NCBI GenBank assembly: GCA_964405435.1
Contig: CAYOOD010000009.1
Location: 1-64,000, forward strand
Origin: DVEG01 sp964405435
GTDB lineage: Bacteria > Cyanobacteriota > Cyanobacteriia > Cyanobacteriales > Oscillatoriaceae
Reading direction: 5' to 3'
Length of the DNA stretch: 64,000 nt
The number at the start of each line of letters is the position of its first letter. Within the stretch, counting starts at the first letter, position 1. The translations under genes and the position numbers were made by a program. Below the pieces are notes generated by a model. It was not told the origin of the DNA and did no database searches. It was given only the letters and a program-made list of their open reading frames with translations. Shown in pieces: positions 28,224 through 36,962 of the stretch.

Positions 28224-28253
28224 TGTAGGGGCGATTCGCGAATCGCCCCTACA
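28224..28253. repeat. 30-bp perfect palindrome (family B ends joined)
   Basis: TGTAGGGGCGATTCG is directly followed by its exact reverse complement, with no loop. It looks like the two ends of a family B element without any interior. Confidence 0.9.
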
Positions 28254-28303
28254 AGGGACAATAGCGATGTGTAAGCCCTATTATCGTTGTTCTCCCATCA
28301 CCT

Positions 28304-30334
28304 TTATCCCGCCACCTCCCGCAGCATCTCTAAAATTTCCTTTTCCAGCGTTTTGATATCCGCCTCGATCGCCTCTAACTCTCTGGGCGGCTGGTACTGG
28401 TAAAAATAGCGGTTAAAATTAATCTCATACCCTACCTTTCCGATTTCCCCATCTTTCTCATCCCGAATGCTAGCATTAATCCAGGCATCGGGAACGTGGG
28501 GCTTAACTTCTCGCTCGAAATAGGCAAAAATATCTTCCTTCAGCGGCACGTTTTCCGTATCTCGCAGATCCGGATCGGGTTCCGGGTTTCCCTGTTTATC
28601 CCGACAAATCTCAGCGGTTTCATCCCGTTCCGACAGCGCCGCTAAAATTGCTTTGCGAATCGGCGCAGCCAGCTTGATTCCTGCCGCACCCGCACTCATT
28701 TCTAGCGCCAGTTCAAAGGAAGGGCGATCTTTAAATAGGGCATCCGGCAGCGTCGCCAGCATCGCTAAAATCGCCTGCTGCTGCTTTCGCCCCTCGGCTT
28801 CTTCAGCGGCTTTTTCCTCTGGCTTTTTCTTCTTGCTCGCCGCTAAATTCGCAAACGCTGTCTCTTCCTTGAGGCGATCGATCCGCTCCCGACTCGCCTG
28901 AAAATTCAGCCGCAGGGGGCGCTCTACCGTTATTTTGCGATAGCCAAAATCGGCGCGATCGAAAATCTGAGAATGCTCTCCAGGCTCGAAGGCTCGGAAT
29001 ATCTCCGCTATCTGTTCTATCTGCACTGCCGAAATTTCCCGGCGCTTGTCTCCCAGACTTTTGCGCATCGGCACCCAGAAACCCGCCGCATTAATTAACT
29101 GCACCTTGCCTTTGCGCCGGGGTTCCTTGCGGTTTGCCAGCACCCAAATATAAGTGGAAATGCCCGTATTGTAAAAGAGCTGTTCCGGCAGAGCTGCGAT
29201 CGCTTCCAGCCAGTCATTTTCCAGAATCCAGCGGCGAATCTCGCTCTCGCCGCTGCCGGCATCCCCCGTAAACAAAGGCGAACCGTTCATAACAATCGCC
29301 ACCCGACTGCCGCTTTTTTCGGCGTCGTGCATTCGCGCCATCATCTGCAGCAGAAATAACAACTGCCCGTCGCTAATTCTCGGCAACCCGGCGCTAAAGC
29401 GACTCCCCGCCTTCTTCGCTTCTGCTTCCACCGCCTCTTTGTCGCCTTTCCAATCTTTGCCGTAGGGGGGATTTGCCAGCAGGTAATCGAATGTTTTATC
29501 AGCGTGCTGGTCATTTTTTAGCGTACTGCCAAATTTGAGATTTTCGGCATCGCGCCCGTCTGCACTTTTCATGTACAAGTCAGATTTGCAGACGGCAAAG
29601 GTTTCTGGGTTGACTTCTTGCCCGAAAAGAAATACAGTTGCGTTGGGGTTGAGTTCGAGAATTCGCTCTTTCGTAATCGTCAGCATTCCCCCAGAACCGC
29701 AGCAGGGATCGTAAACGGTGCGGGTGATGTAATCTCGGCTGAGAGCTTCTTTATCTTGCGACAGCAGCAAGCTCACCATCAAGTGTATCACTTCTCGCGG
29801 GGTGAAGTGTTCCCCCGGGTTTTCGTCGAGGGCTTCGTTGAACTTGCGAATCAATTCCTCGAAAATGTACCCCATTTCCAGGTTAGAAACCTTGTCGGGG
29901 TGCAAGTCGATTGTTTTGAAGCGCTCCATCACCAGAAACAGCAGGTTGGCGTCGTCGAGTTTTTTGATGGTGTTGGCGAAGTCGAATTTTTCCAGCACCT
30001 CCCGCATGTTGCTGCTGAAACTGTTGATGTAAAGATTGAGATTGGCAGCGAGGTGGTTGGGGTCTTTTAAGAGCTTTTCAAAATCGTATTTTGAGGTATT
30101 GTAGAAAGCAAATCCCGATTTTTTGCACAGCAGGTTATCGAGATTGTCCAGCTTGTCTTTGTACTGCTGGTAGGTTTCTAAAACCAGGGCTTTGGTAGGC
30201 TGCAATACGCAGTCGAGCCGCCGCAAAACCGTCAGCGGCAGGATGACATCCTGATACTTGCCGCGCTTGAAGGTGTCGCGGATTAAGTCGGCAATGCTCC
30301 AAATAAAACTGACTTTTTCGCCAAAGTTGTTCAT
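28304..30334 (-). CDS. hsdM: type I restriction-modification DNA methylase, M subunit
   Basis: The N6-adenine methyltransferase subunit, 676 residues. The N-terminal HsdM helical domain (FIWSIADLIRDTFKRGKYQDVILPLTVLRRLD) precedes the catalytic domain. The catalytic domain has the SAM motif VYDPCCGSGGML (near residue 210), the family motif GEHFTPREVIHLMV, and the catalytic NPPYGKDW. A charged insertion (ASKKKKPEEKAAEEAEGRKQQQ, near 505) is followed by a C-terminal coiled coil that contacts HsdS. It is the first gene of the locus on the minus strand. Two family A repeats lie upstream in the glsA-hsdM interval and one separates it from hsdS. Confidence 0.96.
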   Translation of the reverse strand: MNNFGEKVSFIWSIADLIRDTFKRGKYQDVILPLTVLRRLDCVLQPTKALVLETYQQYKDKLDNLDNLLCKKSGFAFYNTSKYDFEKLLKDPNHLAANLNLYINSFSSNMREVLEKFDFANTIKKLDDANLLFLVMERFKTIDLHPDKVSNLEMGYIFEELIRKFNEALDENPGEHFTPREVIHLMVSLLLSQDKEALSRDYITRTVYDPCCGSGGMLTITKERILELNPNATVFLFGQEVNPETFAVCKSDLYMKSADGRDAENLKFGSTLKNDQHADKTFDYLLANPPYGKDWKGDKEAVEAEAKKAGSRFSAGLPRISDGQLLFLLQMMARMHDAEKSGSRVAIVMNGSPLFTGDAGSGESEIRRWILENDWLEAIAALPEQLFYNTGISTYIWVLANRKEPRRKGKVQLINAAGFWVPMRKSLGDKRREISAVQIEQIAEIFRAFEPGEHSQIFDRADFGYRKITVERPLRLNFQASRERIDRLKEETAFANLAASKKKKPEEKAAEEAEGRKQQQAILAMLATLPDALFKDRPSFELALEMSAGAAGIKLAAPIRKAILAALSERDETAEICRDKQGNPEPDPDLRDTENVPLKEDIFAYFEREVKPHVPDAWINASIRDEKDGEIGKVGYEINFNRYFYQYQPPRELEAIEADIKTLEKEILEMLREVAG

Positions 30335-30383
30335 CGAATCACTCTCTCAGTCGCGGGCGTTTCTATGTGAGCCGCGAACCCTC

Positions 30384-30416
30384 AGAAACCCGGTTTCTTC
30401 AAGAAACCGGGTTTCT
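30384..30416. repeat. family A palindromic repeat, copy 4 (core only)
   Basis: A perfect core hairpin AGAAACCCGGTTTCTT / AAGAAACCGGGTTTCT around C, upstream of hsdM. Terminal repeats are not recognisable. Relative to copies 1-3 the stem changes C to T and the matching G to A, which keeps pairing. Confidence 0.85.
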
Positions 30417-30567
30417 AGCCGTCACAGCCGTTCGCTTTTCAAATAGAAGCGCTCTATATTCTACCACGTTCCGACAATTCATTAAGTTCTTAAGCTTTTA
30501 ATAGGGTTTTGGGAGAAAGGGAGGCAGAGCCTCGCGGCAGTTCCAGGCTCAGGCTGCGAACTAGGGC

Positions 30568-30663
30568 ATAGCGGTTTTCCAGTCAATGAAGTACGGGGCA
30601 GAAACCCGGTTTCTTGAAGAAACCGGGTTTCTCAGTACCTAAATTCAGATGAAAATCGCTATA
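30568..30663. repeat. family A palindromic repeat, copy 5 (inverted, overlaps glsA stop)
   Basis: ATAGCGGTTTTCC...GAAAATCGCTATA with core 30600-30632 (GGTTTC variant). Its left arm contains ATGAAGTAC, the complement of the right arm of copies 1 and 8, so it lies in the opposite orientation. Its right terminal repeat provides the TAG stop of glsA. Confidence 0.9.
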
Positions 30664-31591
30664 CATGCTTGCCCCATACGCGAGCCAAAACTTCTAATAA
30701 AAATAAACCCGCCACAGAATTTCCCTCAGCATCGAGCGGGGGACTGTAGCAGGCAATAACAGCGCGATTCCCTACGGGATAGCTTTGCTTCACGCCTGCG
30801 ACTGACAGCACCGCCCCGCTCACGCCTGATTTGGTTGGCAGCCCCACCTTTTCGGCAAACCGTTTCGATGCCTGATATAAACCGCAAGTCGTCATTATTG
30901 CTTTTACCCTCCGAGCCGATTCCGCCCAATTTGAATCGGGATGCTGTATCAGGAGCATTCCCAAACGAGTCAAATCTTCAATCGTTCCAGACAGGCAACA
31001 GATGCGATTGTAGGTATCCAGGGCGCTGTCGGCATCTTCCACACAGCCCGCCGCCTCCAATTCCCGCGCGATCGCTCGATTGTTTTGATTGGGCAGCGAT
31101 CGCACGGAAGCGAGCATCGATTCATCTAAAATAAGCTGAGAATTCGCGTGTCGGTTCAGCCAGCCGCGCAGATTTTCGCAGCGAGACGCGGCATCCGCAC
31201 CCGGTAACATTTCGCAGCAGGCGATCGCGCCGCTATTAATCATCGGATTTCTCGGCCATCCTCTATCAGCTTGTAGCTGACTCAGAGAATTAAACGCTTG
31301 TTCGGATGGTTTATCTCCGACTCGGGTAAATACCGTTTCCGCTCCCAATTCCAACAGCAAGTAAAATAAAACAAACGGCTTTACTACACTCATCAAGGGA
31401 AATGCGATCGCTGCATCCCCTAATAAAAAAGATTGACCGTCTGAAGTTTGAATCTGCAAGGCAAAAGCTGCCGGATCGGCGGCGGCTAATTGCGGGATAT
31501 AATCGGGGAGTTTGCCCGTTTTACTGGCTGCTTTGGCTTGAATTACCCAGTTGTCAAGTTGTTCTTTTTGCAAGCGGGTAAACTCGGTCAT
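30659..31591 (-). CDS. glsA: glutaminase A
   Basis: It hydrolyses L-glutamine to glutamate and ammonia. At 310 residues it is the normal size for the serine-dependent beta-lactamase-like glutaminase family. Visible motifs are DYIPQLAAADP, the catalytic S-x-x-K motif in FPLMSVVKPF, RNPMINSGAIACCEML, the region around LPNQNNRAIARELEAAG, and VGLPTKSGVSGAVLSV near the active site. The stop codon TAG lies inside the terminal repeat of a family A element (CATGTATAGCG), so insertion of the repeat fixed or redefined the C-terminus (...LARVWGKHV). ATG 31591 matches the family start. Confidence 0.95.
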   Translation of the reverse strand: MTEFTRLQKEQLDNWVIQAKAASKTGKLPDYIPQLAAADPAAFALQIQTSDGQSFLLGDAAIAFPLMSVVKPFVLFYLLLELGAETVFTRVGDKPSEQAFNSLSQLQADRGWPRNPMINSGAIACCEMLPGADAASRCENLRGWLNRHANSQLILDESMLASVRSLPNQNNRAIARELEAAGCVEDADSALDTYNRICCLSGTIEDLTRLGMLLIQHPDSNWAESARRVKAIMTTCGLYQASKRFAEKVGLPTKSGVSGAVLSVAGVKQSYPVGNRAVIACYSPPLDAEGNSVAGLFLLEVLARVWGKHV

Positions 31592-31623
31592 GGCAGGATT
31601 GAAATTGACAGATTATTGGATAA

Positions 31624-31699
31624 TATAGCGGTTTTCCGCAAGCGTGAGGTACGTTAGAAACCCGGCTTCTTTAAGAAGCCGGGTTTCTAGCCGTTACAT
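31624..31699. repeat. family A palindromic repeat, copy 6
   Basis: TATAGCGGTTTTCC start and a perfect core hairpin at 31656-31688 with a T centre. The right end (CCGTTACATA) is shortened. It lies just upstream of glsA and downstream of the rbp terminator. Confidence 0.88.
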
Positions 31700-31703
31700 A
31701 AGC

Positions 31704-31742
31704 AAAAACGAGATGCTCGCCCACAAGGAGAGCATCTCAGTT
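31704..31742 (-). terminator. rho-independent terminator of the RNA-binding protein gene
   Basis: GAGATGCTC (31710-31718) pairs perfectly with GAGCATCTC (31730-31738). On the minus strand the stem is followed by GTTTTTG, 60 bases beyond the rbp stop codon. Confidence 0.85.
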
Positions 31743-31801
31743 TTGTCAATATTGCCGTACTGCGGGAGAGCCTAGACTCTCAAGCACGAGTAGTTCGCAG
31801 A

Positions 31802-32125
31802 TCAATACCGACGAGAGCCGTAGCCGCCGCCGCCGCCGCGACGGTTGCCGCCGCCACCGCCGCCAAAACTGCCGCCGCGCTCTTCGCGGGGCTTGGCTTT
31901 GTTCACTTTCATGTCGCGCCCCATCCACTCCGCGCCGTCCAGGGCTTCGATCGCTGCAGTTTCTTCAGCATCGGTGTCCATTTCCACAAAGCCAAAGCCG
32001 CGCAGGCGTCCGGTTTCGCGGTCAGTGGGGAGCTGAACCCGCTTGACTGTCCCGTATTCTGCAAAAACTGCGTTCAAATCTTCTTGGGTCACTTCGTAAG
32101 AAAGATTTCCTACATAAATAGACAT
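31802..32125 (-). CDS. cyanobacterial RRM-type RNA-binding protein with Gly-rich tail
   Basis: A 107-residue RNA-binding protein. One RNA recognition motif (1-80) shows RNP2 IYVGNLSY and RNP1 RGFGFVEM. A glycine-rich tail (GGSFGGGGGGNRRGGGGGYGSRRY) follows, as in the cold-inducible Rbp proteins of cyanobacteria. These bind mRNA and are usually produced from transcripts with long regulated leaders; here about 300 bases of non-coding sequence lie upstream. A terminator hairpin follows the gene. I do not assign a specific rbp letter. Confidence 0.93.
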   Translation of the reverse strand: MSIYVGNLSYEVTQEDLNAVFAEYGTVKRVQLPTDRETGRLRGFGFVEMDTDAEETAAIEALDGAEWMGRDMKVNKAKPREERGGSFGGGGGGNRRGGGGGYGSRRY

Positions 32126-32425
32126 AACTTGTCTCCAAAATCAAAAAGGTGTAGAGGATGAAATTCCGGAGAGAAGCCTGTCAATACCGAAAGCAAAATG
32201 CCTGTCAATACTAATAACAACCGCTGCAACTGAATTCTATTCCCACCAACCACCTTAACACCTTTTTCTGAAAAGGGGGGTAACGGAAACAAATTGTTAC
32301 AAAACTTAACAATTCACCGAAAAAGGGGGCGATGCCACTCTATCACCTCAGCGTCAACCAGTATAACCGGGCGGGCCAGGGGAGGGGGAGATGAGAGCGC
32401 TGGCGATCGCGCAAAAATGGACGGG

Positions 32426-32830
32426 TTATTTAGACTGGCAACAGCCTTTATAGAGGGTGCCGTTTTCCAGACTCACCAAGACGTGATGGGAGTATTTGCG
32501 ATCGGACATGTTATCGCTACAGCTATTGTTGGGGGCTCTCACGACAGAGAGAACAATCTTTTCAGCGCCGCGATTGCGGGAGGCGCGCACCTGAAACCCA
32601 CTGCCAGCAGGAACGCCAGCCGCGTTTGTCGATCGGGCGTCCCAATAGCTTCTGGACTGGTTGGCTCCCATTTCAGGAGTGCTGAGCTTGACCTGGTTGC
32701 CGCTCACCTCTACACCCCAGAAGGGTTCGGTGCCGGTGCAGTTAAGTTTGTATTGATTCGGACTAGCTGAGGCGGCAGACGCTCCCAGCGTTAAAGCGCA
32801 AGCTGCACTTAGAATTATCCACTGTTTCAT
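32426..32830 (-). CDS. small secreted protein, COG3650-like
   Basis: A 134-residue exported protein with a clear signal peptide (MKQWIILSAACALTLGASAASA). The mature part begins NQYKLNCTGTEPFWGVEVSGNQVKLSTPEMG, the LxCxGxEPFW pattern of the COG3650 family. Three further cysteines (NNSCSDNMSDRKYSHHV and YKGCCQSK) could form disulfides in the periplasm. COG3650 proteins have no established enzymatic role. Length and start (ATG 32830) are normal. Confidence 0.78.
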   Translation of the reverse strand: MKQWIILSAACALTLGASAASASPNQYKLNCTGTEPFWGVEVSGNQVKLSTPEMGANQSRSYWDARSTNAAGVPAGSGFQVRASRNRGAEKIVLSVVRAPNNSCSDNMSDRKYSHHVLVSLENGTLYKGCCQSK

Positions 32831-33253
32831 TTTTTACCTCGTTGGTCGATCGAGCGCGGTAACTTCATAGATACAAAGCTGGCACGAGCCATCGGGCAAT
32901 ATACCTTTATTGTAGGAGTGGGACATAACTCATGGGTTAAACAGCGCCACCCAAATTGCCGATCGCTCGTTGCCGTCGGGCGTTTCGCGAGAGATCCTGC
33001 AAGTGCCACCCGAACTCTGGGGGAAGCTTGTAGGAAAAATTATCAGTCCAGTCATCGATCGCTTCTCAGTACCCGTGCGAAGGCGATCGCGCCGTATGGC
33101 TGGGGTAGATAGGACTTCAAGGAGTACCTGTAATTTATCGCGCGCCGGCGATCGAAAAAGTCAATCGAAAGGCAAGCGCGAGGCTTGAGGATTGAAACCG
33201 CCATTCTACAATGAGAATCGGCGGCTACTCACTGTTGTTGAGAGGACAAAAAA
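32831..33253. other. divergent intergenic region, no gene seen
   Basis: Between the secreted protein gene (minus) and the repeat-protein gene (plus). It is rich in HIP1-like GATCG words but shows no hairpin, RNA gene or convincing frame. Both promoters are expected here. Confidence 0.4.
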
Positions 33254-33880
33254 ATGGGAAGAGTCAAAGCGCATCAAATCAAAGGATTCTGGATGGCGGA
33301 TCGCATCTACGAACGCAACGGCAGCCACGTCGCCGTCTTTAACAAGCACCACTGCGTTTTAGTCGCCCGCCCAGAAGAAATCAAGCGCAAGGATTGGCGG
33401 AAAATGGGCTACTGTCCCGTAGCCGTGCGGGACGAACACAGGCACATCGTCTCAGAACCCGAGCTGTGGTTCTGGCAGCGGATTGTCTCCGAGGAAGAAC
33501 TGCGACAAATCCAGAAAGAGGAAGCAGAACGGCAGGCGCAGAAAGCCGCACTCAAAGAAGCGATAAAGGCTCAGCTTGCTGCTGAAGCTGCACAAAAAGC
33601 AAGTGAGACAGCGGAGCCGGAAGCGGCTAAATGGGTGCCGGAACTCCCGAAGGCTGAAGCTGCGCAGAAAGCGAGTGAGACACCAAAGCCGGAAGCGGCT
33701 AAATGGGTGCCGGAACTCCCGAAGGAAGAACCGGCAGAGAAAGCCAGCGAGACGCCAGAGCCGGAAGCGGCTAAATGGGAGCCGGAACTCCCGAAGGAAG
33801 AACCCGAAGCGATTCCAGAACCGCCAAAAGCGACTAAAAAGCGGACTGGGCGAAAGACTTCCCAAAAGGGGAGCGCCTGA
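33254..33880 (+). CDS. unknown protein with three 24-residue repeats
   Basis: A 208-residue protein. Residues 1-85 look folded (GFWMADRIYERNGSHVAVFNKHHCVLVARPEEI...WFWQRIVSEEELRQIQ). A charged helix (about 80-110) precedes three tandem 24-residue units of the form AEAAQKASETPKPEAAKWVPELPK (about 110-181). The tail is basic (PKATKKRTGRKTSQKGSA) and could bind nucleic acid. The DNA repeats (72 bp each) are well conserved. No family is recognised. The ATG at 33254 follows a GAGAGGAC ribosome site. Confidence 0.75.
   Translation: MGRVKAHQIKGFWMADRIYERNGSHVAVFNKHHCVLVARPEEIKRKDWRKMGYCPVAVRDEHRHIVSEPELWFWQRIVSEEELRQIQKEEAERQAQKAALKEAIKAQLAAEAAQKASETAEPEAAKWVPELPKAEAAQKASETPKPEAAKWVPELPKEEPAEKASETPEPEAAKWEPELPKEEPEAIPEPPKATKKRTGRKTSQKGSA
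33581..33796. repeat. 72-bp coding tandem repeat, 3 units
   Basis: Three head-to-tail units (33581-33652, 33653-33724, 33725-33796). The second half of each unit, encoding PEAAKWxPELPK, is nearly identical. Confidence 0.9.
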
Positions 33881-34163
33881 AAAATGGTTGTTAGATCGCT
33901 CTTGTGAAAAAACCGACGATCGCCGCTGGAATTGCGATCGAGCCTCGATGGAAACCGATGGCATTTCTTCAGTACCGAGGGAGCTTTGCAGCCGGGGCTG
34001 CGATTTGCACGAACAGGCGGGCGATCGCGGGTTATCAGTAAAGTCTCTTTTCATCCAAGAAACAGGGGTTGGCGCGCGAAGCGCTGCCGTGAGAGCGAAA
34101 AGCCGAGAGGGGTTCCGTGAGAAACTAGAGGGATTGAAGCGTTTAGCGAAAAACACCAGATAA

Positions 34164-34901
34164 ATGGCTGAACTTCCCAAAGATCTCGAGGATGCGATCG
34201 CCCAATCCCGCGAAGCCACGAAAGCGGCGCTAGCAGACGGCTTGCTACGGCTGCAAGTAGAACTCCTATTCCCAGAACTGAAAGTCCAGCCGATCGCCGA
34301 AAAATTCATCCCCGCCCTCGCCGACACCTACGCAGAACGGCTGAAAGTCTATTTCCCGGATGCGGGAGCGGCTGCTCTCGCCCGCCGCGATTGGGGAGAA
34401 ACGCCCTATGTGGTGCGCGGCATGAGCGAGATCAAGGGGAAAATGCAGCCCGATGACGAAATATTCCTATTTGTCGAGCCTTCTTCGGTGGAAGTCACCC
34501 AACTCGAGCAGATGTGCCAGGAAGCGGGCGATCGCCCGGTGGTGCTGCTGCTGCCCCGCCTGGAAAACGTGGCCACCATCGGCATCGGCTACGCGGGACG
34601 CCAGTTGCGGGAACGCTTCCTCAATACCCTCGAATCCTGCTACTACGTCCGCCCCCTGGAAGGAGCCGCTCTCTTCCGCTGCTACCCCTCCCCCTGGCAA
34701 GTCTGGCTGGAAAAAGGCGGCGACACCTACGAGTTAATTTCCGAGACGCCCTCTAAGCCGGTGGGAGATGCCCTCGACCAAATTCTGGCACGAGCAATGG
34801 GCGTGGAAACCGATGCTGCGGGAGGGCAACAACAACCGCAGCTCAAACGTCAGGGCTTTTTATCGGGGCTGAAGAGTTTTCTCAGAGCTCTGAATCAGTA
34901 A
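34164..34901 (+). CDS. DUF1995 domain protein
   Basis: A 245-residue soluble protein. The body (about 5-215) shows features of DUF1995, shared by cyanobacteria and plastids: LPKDLEDAIAQSREATKAALADGLLRLQVELLFPELK, DDEIFLFVEPSSVEV, RPVVLLLPRLENVATIGIGYAGRQLRERFL, and YYVRPLEGAALFRCYPSPWQVWLE. Plant members of this group include LPA3, linked to photosystem II assembly; a corresponding role here is only inferred. A polar C-terminal tail (GGQQQPQLKRQG) follows. It is probably transcribed alone. Confidence 0.88.
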   Translation: MAELPKDLEDAIAQSREATKAALADGLLRLQVELLFPELKVQPIAEKFIPALADTYAERLKVYFPDAGAAALARRDWGETPYVVRGMSEIKGKMQPDDEIFLFVEPSSVEVTQLEQMCQEAGDRPVVLLLPRLENVATIGIGYAGRQLRERFLNTLESCYYVRPLEGAALFRCYPSPWQVWLEKGGDTYELISETPSKPVGDALDQILARAMGVETDAAGGQQQPQLKRQGFLSGLKSFLRALNQ

Positions 34902-35152
34902 CTGACCTCTAGAATTAACTTAAGCCCCAGTTGTCGGTCGCGGCATCACTTATTTCGGGGCTGCACGAAAAGCTAGGGAAGCGGCTTTCAATCTCTATTT
35001 CAATCTTTTTTTCTTTTTGAAAGGGATTTGAGGCGATTGCTAGCGAGCAGCTCGGGCAATGCGTGGGGGCGCTATCCAGATACGCATCTGCATAACTCAT
35101 GGTATTCCGCCGCACCGGCTCAGAGCGAAACGCTATTAGCCAGAAAAGTTCA

Positions 35153-35896
35153 ATGAGCGAAACAACCCCCCGGCGGATTTTTATCGGTGACGTACACGGT
35201 CATTACGACGGTTTGATGGTTCTACTCGACGCGATCGCCCCTAATTCAGACGATCGCGTTTATTTCCTGGGCGATTTAATCGATCGCGGCCCTCAAAGCG
35301 CCAACGTCGTCGAATTTGTACGGCAAAGCCCCTACCCCTGCTTGCTGGGCAACCACGAGCAAATGCTATTAGATGCCTTCCCCAACGGACGCCAGAATAA
35401 CCCGGCGCTGGCGGCATGGCTCTACAGCGGCGGCAGGAGCACCCTCGCCAGTTACGGCGGCGACAATGGCAAATTACTCAAACACCTCAACTGGATGCGG
35501 ACGCTGCCGACTCACCTCGACTTGGGGGACGTCTGGCTCGTTCACGCCGGGGTCGATCCGAGGCTGCCGCTTGCCAAGCAAACCAGCGAACAATTTTGCT
35601 GGGTGCGGGATGAATTCCACAGCATCACCAAGCCCTATTTCCCCGACAAGCTGATCGTCACCGGTCACACGATTACGTTTACCCTGCCCGGGGTCGTTCC
35701 CGGAGAACTGGCCCAAGGCCCGGGGTGGCTCGATATCGATACCGGTGCCTATCACCCCCTGAGCGGCTGGCTGACTGGCGTGGACATAACCAATCGACAA
35801 GTTTATCAAGTCAATGTTTTTCAGTACATCACTCGCATCCTGCCTTTGGATGAGGTGGTCACGTCCATTGAACCCAGGCGGGTGCTGGCGAAGTGA
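35153..35896 (+). CDS. calcineurin-like metallophosphoesterase (PP1/Ap4A-hydrolase type)
   Basis: A 247-residue di-metal phosphoesterase. The metal-binding signature is complete: GDVHGHYDGL, GDLIDRGPQS, GNHEQ, VHAGVDP and VTGHT. This is the bacterial PPP-type arrangement seen in serine/threonine protein phosphatases and symmetrical Ap4A hydrolases. The sequence alone does not tell which substrate is used. The frame is open upstream from 35099, but ATG 35153 (MSETTPRRIFIGDVHG) gives the usual short N-terminus. It converges on the M48 protease gene with a shared terminator. Confidence 0.9.
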   Translation: MSETTPRRIFIGDVHGHYDGLMVLLDAIAPNSDDRVYFLGDLIDRGPQSANVVEFVRQSPYPCLLGNHEQMLLDAFPNGRQNNPALAAWLYSGGRSTLASYGGDNGKLLKHLNWMRTLPTHLDLGDVWLVHAGVDPRLPLAKQTSEQFCWVRDEFHSITKPYFPDKLIVTGHTITFTLPGVVPGELAQGPGWLDIDTGAYHPLSGWLTGVDITNRQVYQVNVFQYITRILPLDEVVTSIEPRRVLAK

Positions 35897-35919
35897 ACCG
35901 CCTTCGGGGGAAAGTGGAA

Positions 35920-35936
35920 AGTGCTGAGTGCTGAGT
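35920..35936. repeat. heptamer repeat AGTGCTG, 2 units
   Basis: Two units plus AGT. The same heptamer is repeated four times at 48261-48288. Confidence 0.6.
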
Positions 35937-36037
35937 ACACAGGAGGGGAGAGGGGGAGGGAGAGAGGGAAGAAAGGTTTACAGCTTTCTTCTCACTGCTT
36001 TTATAAAACTGCGGTTTAGAGTACAGCTTAAAAACTA

Positions 36038-36065
36038 AAAAGGGAGAAGCTAACTTCTCCCTTTT
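36038..36065. terminator. bidirectional terminator
   Basis: AAAAGGGAGAAG and CTTCTCCCTTTT form a perfect 12-bp stem with a CTAA loop. It has A- and T-tracts on both sides and lies between the convergent phosphoesterase and M48 protease genes. Confidence 0.9.
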
Positions 36066-36098
36066 ACTGTTTGATTTCTCTATTTTACTCCCGCATAT

Positions 36099-36962
36099 CT
36101 ACTGCAAAAGTTTTTGGATTTTCGCTTTGTAAGCGGCACTGTCCAGCCCGTCGCCCTGGTTCGCCGTGGCCGGGTCGATCGCCTGTTTGATAGCTTCGAT
36201 GCGATCTTTGGTATTCGGGTGGGTGCTCAAAAAGGTCGGCATCGAGCCCCCTTTATTCAGGAGTTTTTCAAAAAATCCGGTCATGCCGGCTGGAGCGTAG
36301 CCCGCTTTTATTAAAGTGTTCAGCCCTGTTTCATCGGCTTGGTATTCGTATTCGCGGCTTCTGGGCAGCCTCAATCCGAGCTGTACGCCGAGCCCGATCG
36401 CCGTGTTGCGGTCAACTCCTGCGGCTGAGGCCAAGCCTTGCTCGAGGGCAGCTTTTTGGATACTCTTGAGGACGTGACGGTGTTTAATGTGGCCGATTTC
36501 GTGAGCCATGACGCTGGCGAGCTGGGCTTCGTTGTCGGCAGCGGCGATCAAGCCGGTGTTGACGTACACAAATCCGCCTGCCGTGGCAAAGGCGTTGATA
36601 GCTTTATCGTTGACGACTTGGAAGGTATAGGGGATATTCGGGCGATCGCTGTTGGCTGCCAATCGCTGACCGATCTGGTCGATATAAGCATTGAGTTCTC
36701 GATCGCGGGAGATCCGGATCTCGCGACTCCGCAACTGATTGTCAATTTGCCCGCCGAACTCGACCTCTTGTTCGTCAGACATATTGCCTATTTGCACCCC
36801 CTGAATCACCTGAATGCCACCGCGAATTAAATCTCCGATGGAAATCGCCTGGGTGGGATGCGGGGAACCCACCGCCAGACCCATAGCGACTGCGACTGAG
36901 AGGAAGGCATATAACCAGCGCCGTCCAGAACGGCGGGCGATCGACGACAGCGGATTTAACAT
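36099..36962 (-). CDS. secreted M48 family metallopeptidase
   Basis: A 287-residue zinc protease. The N-terminus carries a signal peptide or anchor (WLYAFLSVAVAMGLAVGSPHPTQA). The zinc motif HEIGH lies in LASVMAHEIGHIKHRH, with the third ligand Glu in EYEYQADETGLNTL. The mature part fits the periplasmic BepA/LoiP-like group acting in outer-membrane quality control, but without the TPR domain. The C-terminus contains FLSTHPNTKDRIEAIKQ, a typical family end. Start ATG 36962. Confidence 0.92.
   Translation of the reverse strand: MLNPLSSIARRSGRRWLYAFLSVAVAMGLAVGSPHPTQAISIGDLIRGGIQVIQGVQIGNMSDEQEVEFGGQIDNQLRSREIRISRDRELNAYIDQIGQRLAANSDRPNIPYTFQVVNDKAINAFATAGGFVYVNTGLIAAADNEAQLASVMAHEIGHIKHRHVLKSIQKAALEQGLASAAGVDRNTAIGLGVQLGLRLPRSREYEYQADETGLNTLIKAGYAPAGMTGFFEKLLNKGGSMPTFLSTHPNTKDRIEAIKQAIDPATANQGDGLDSAAYKAKIQKLLQ

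Noticed and set aside
33576..34163. Long Arg-rich frame overlapping the 24-residue repeat gene
   Set aside because: It is a shifted-frame shadow of the repeat gene running into non-coding sequence.
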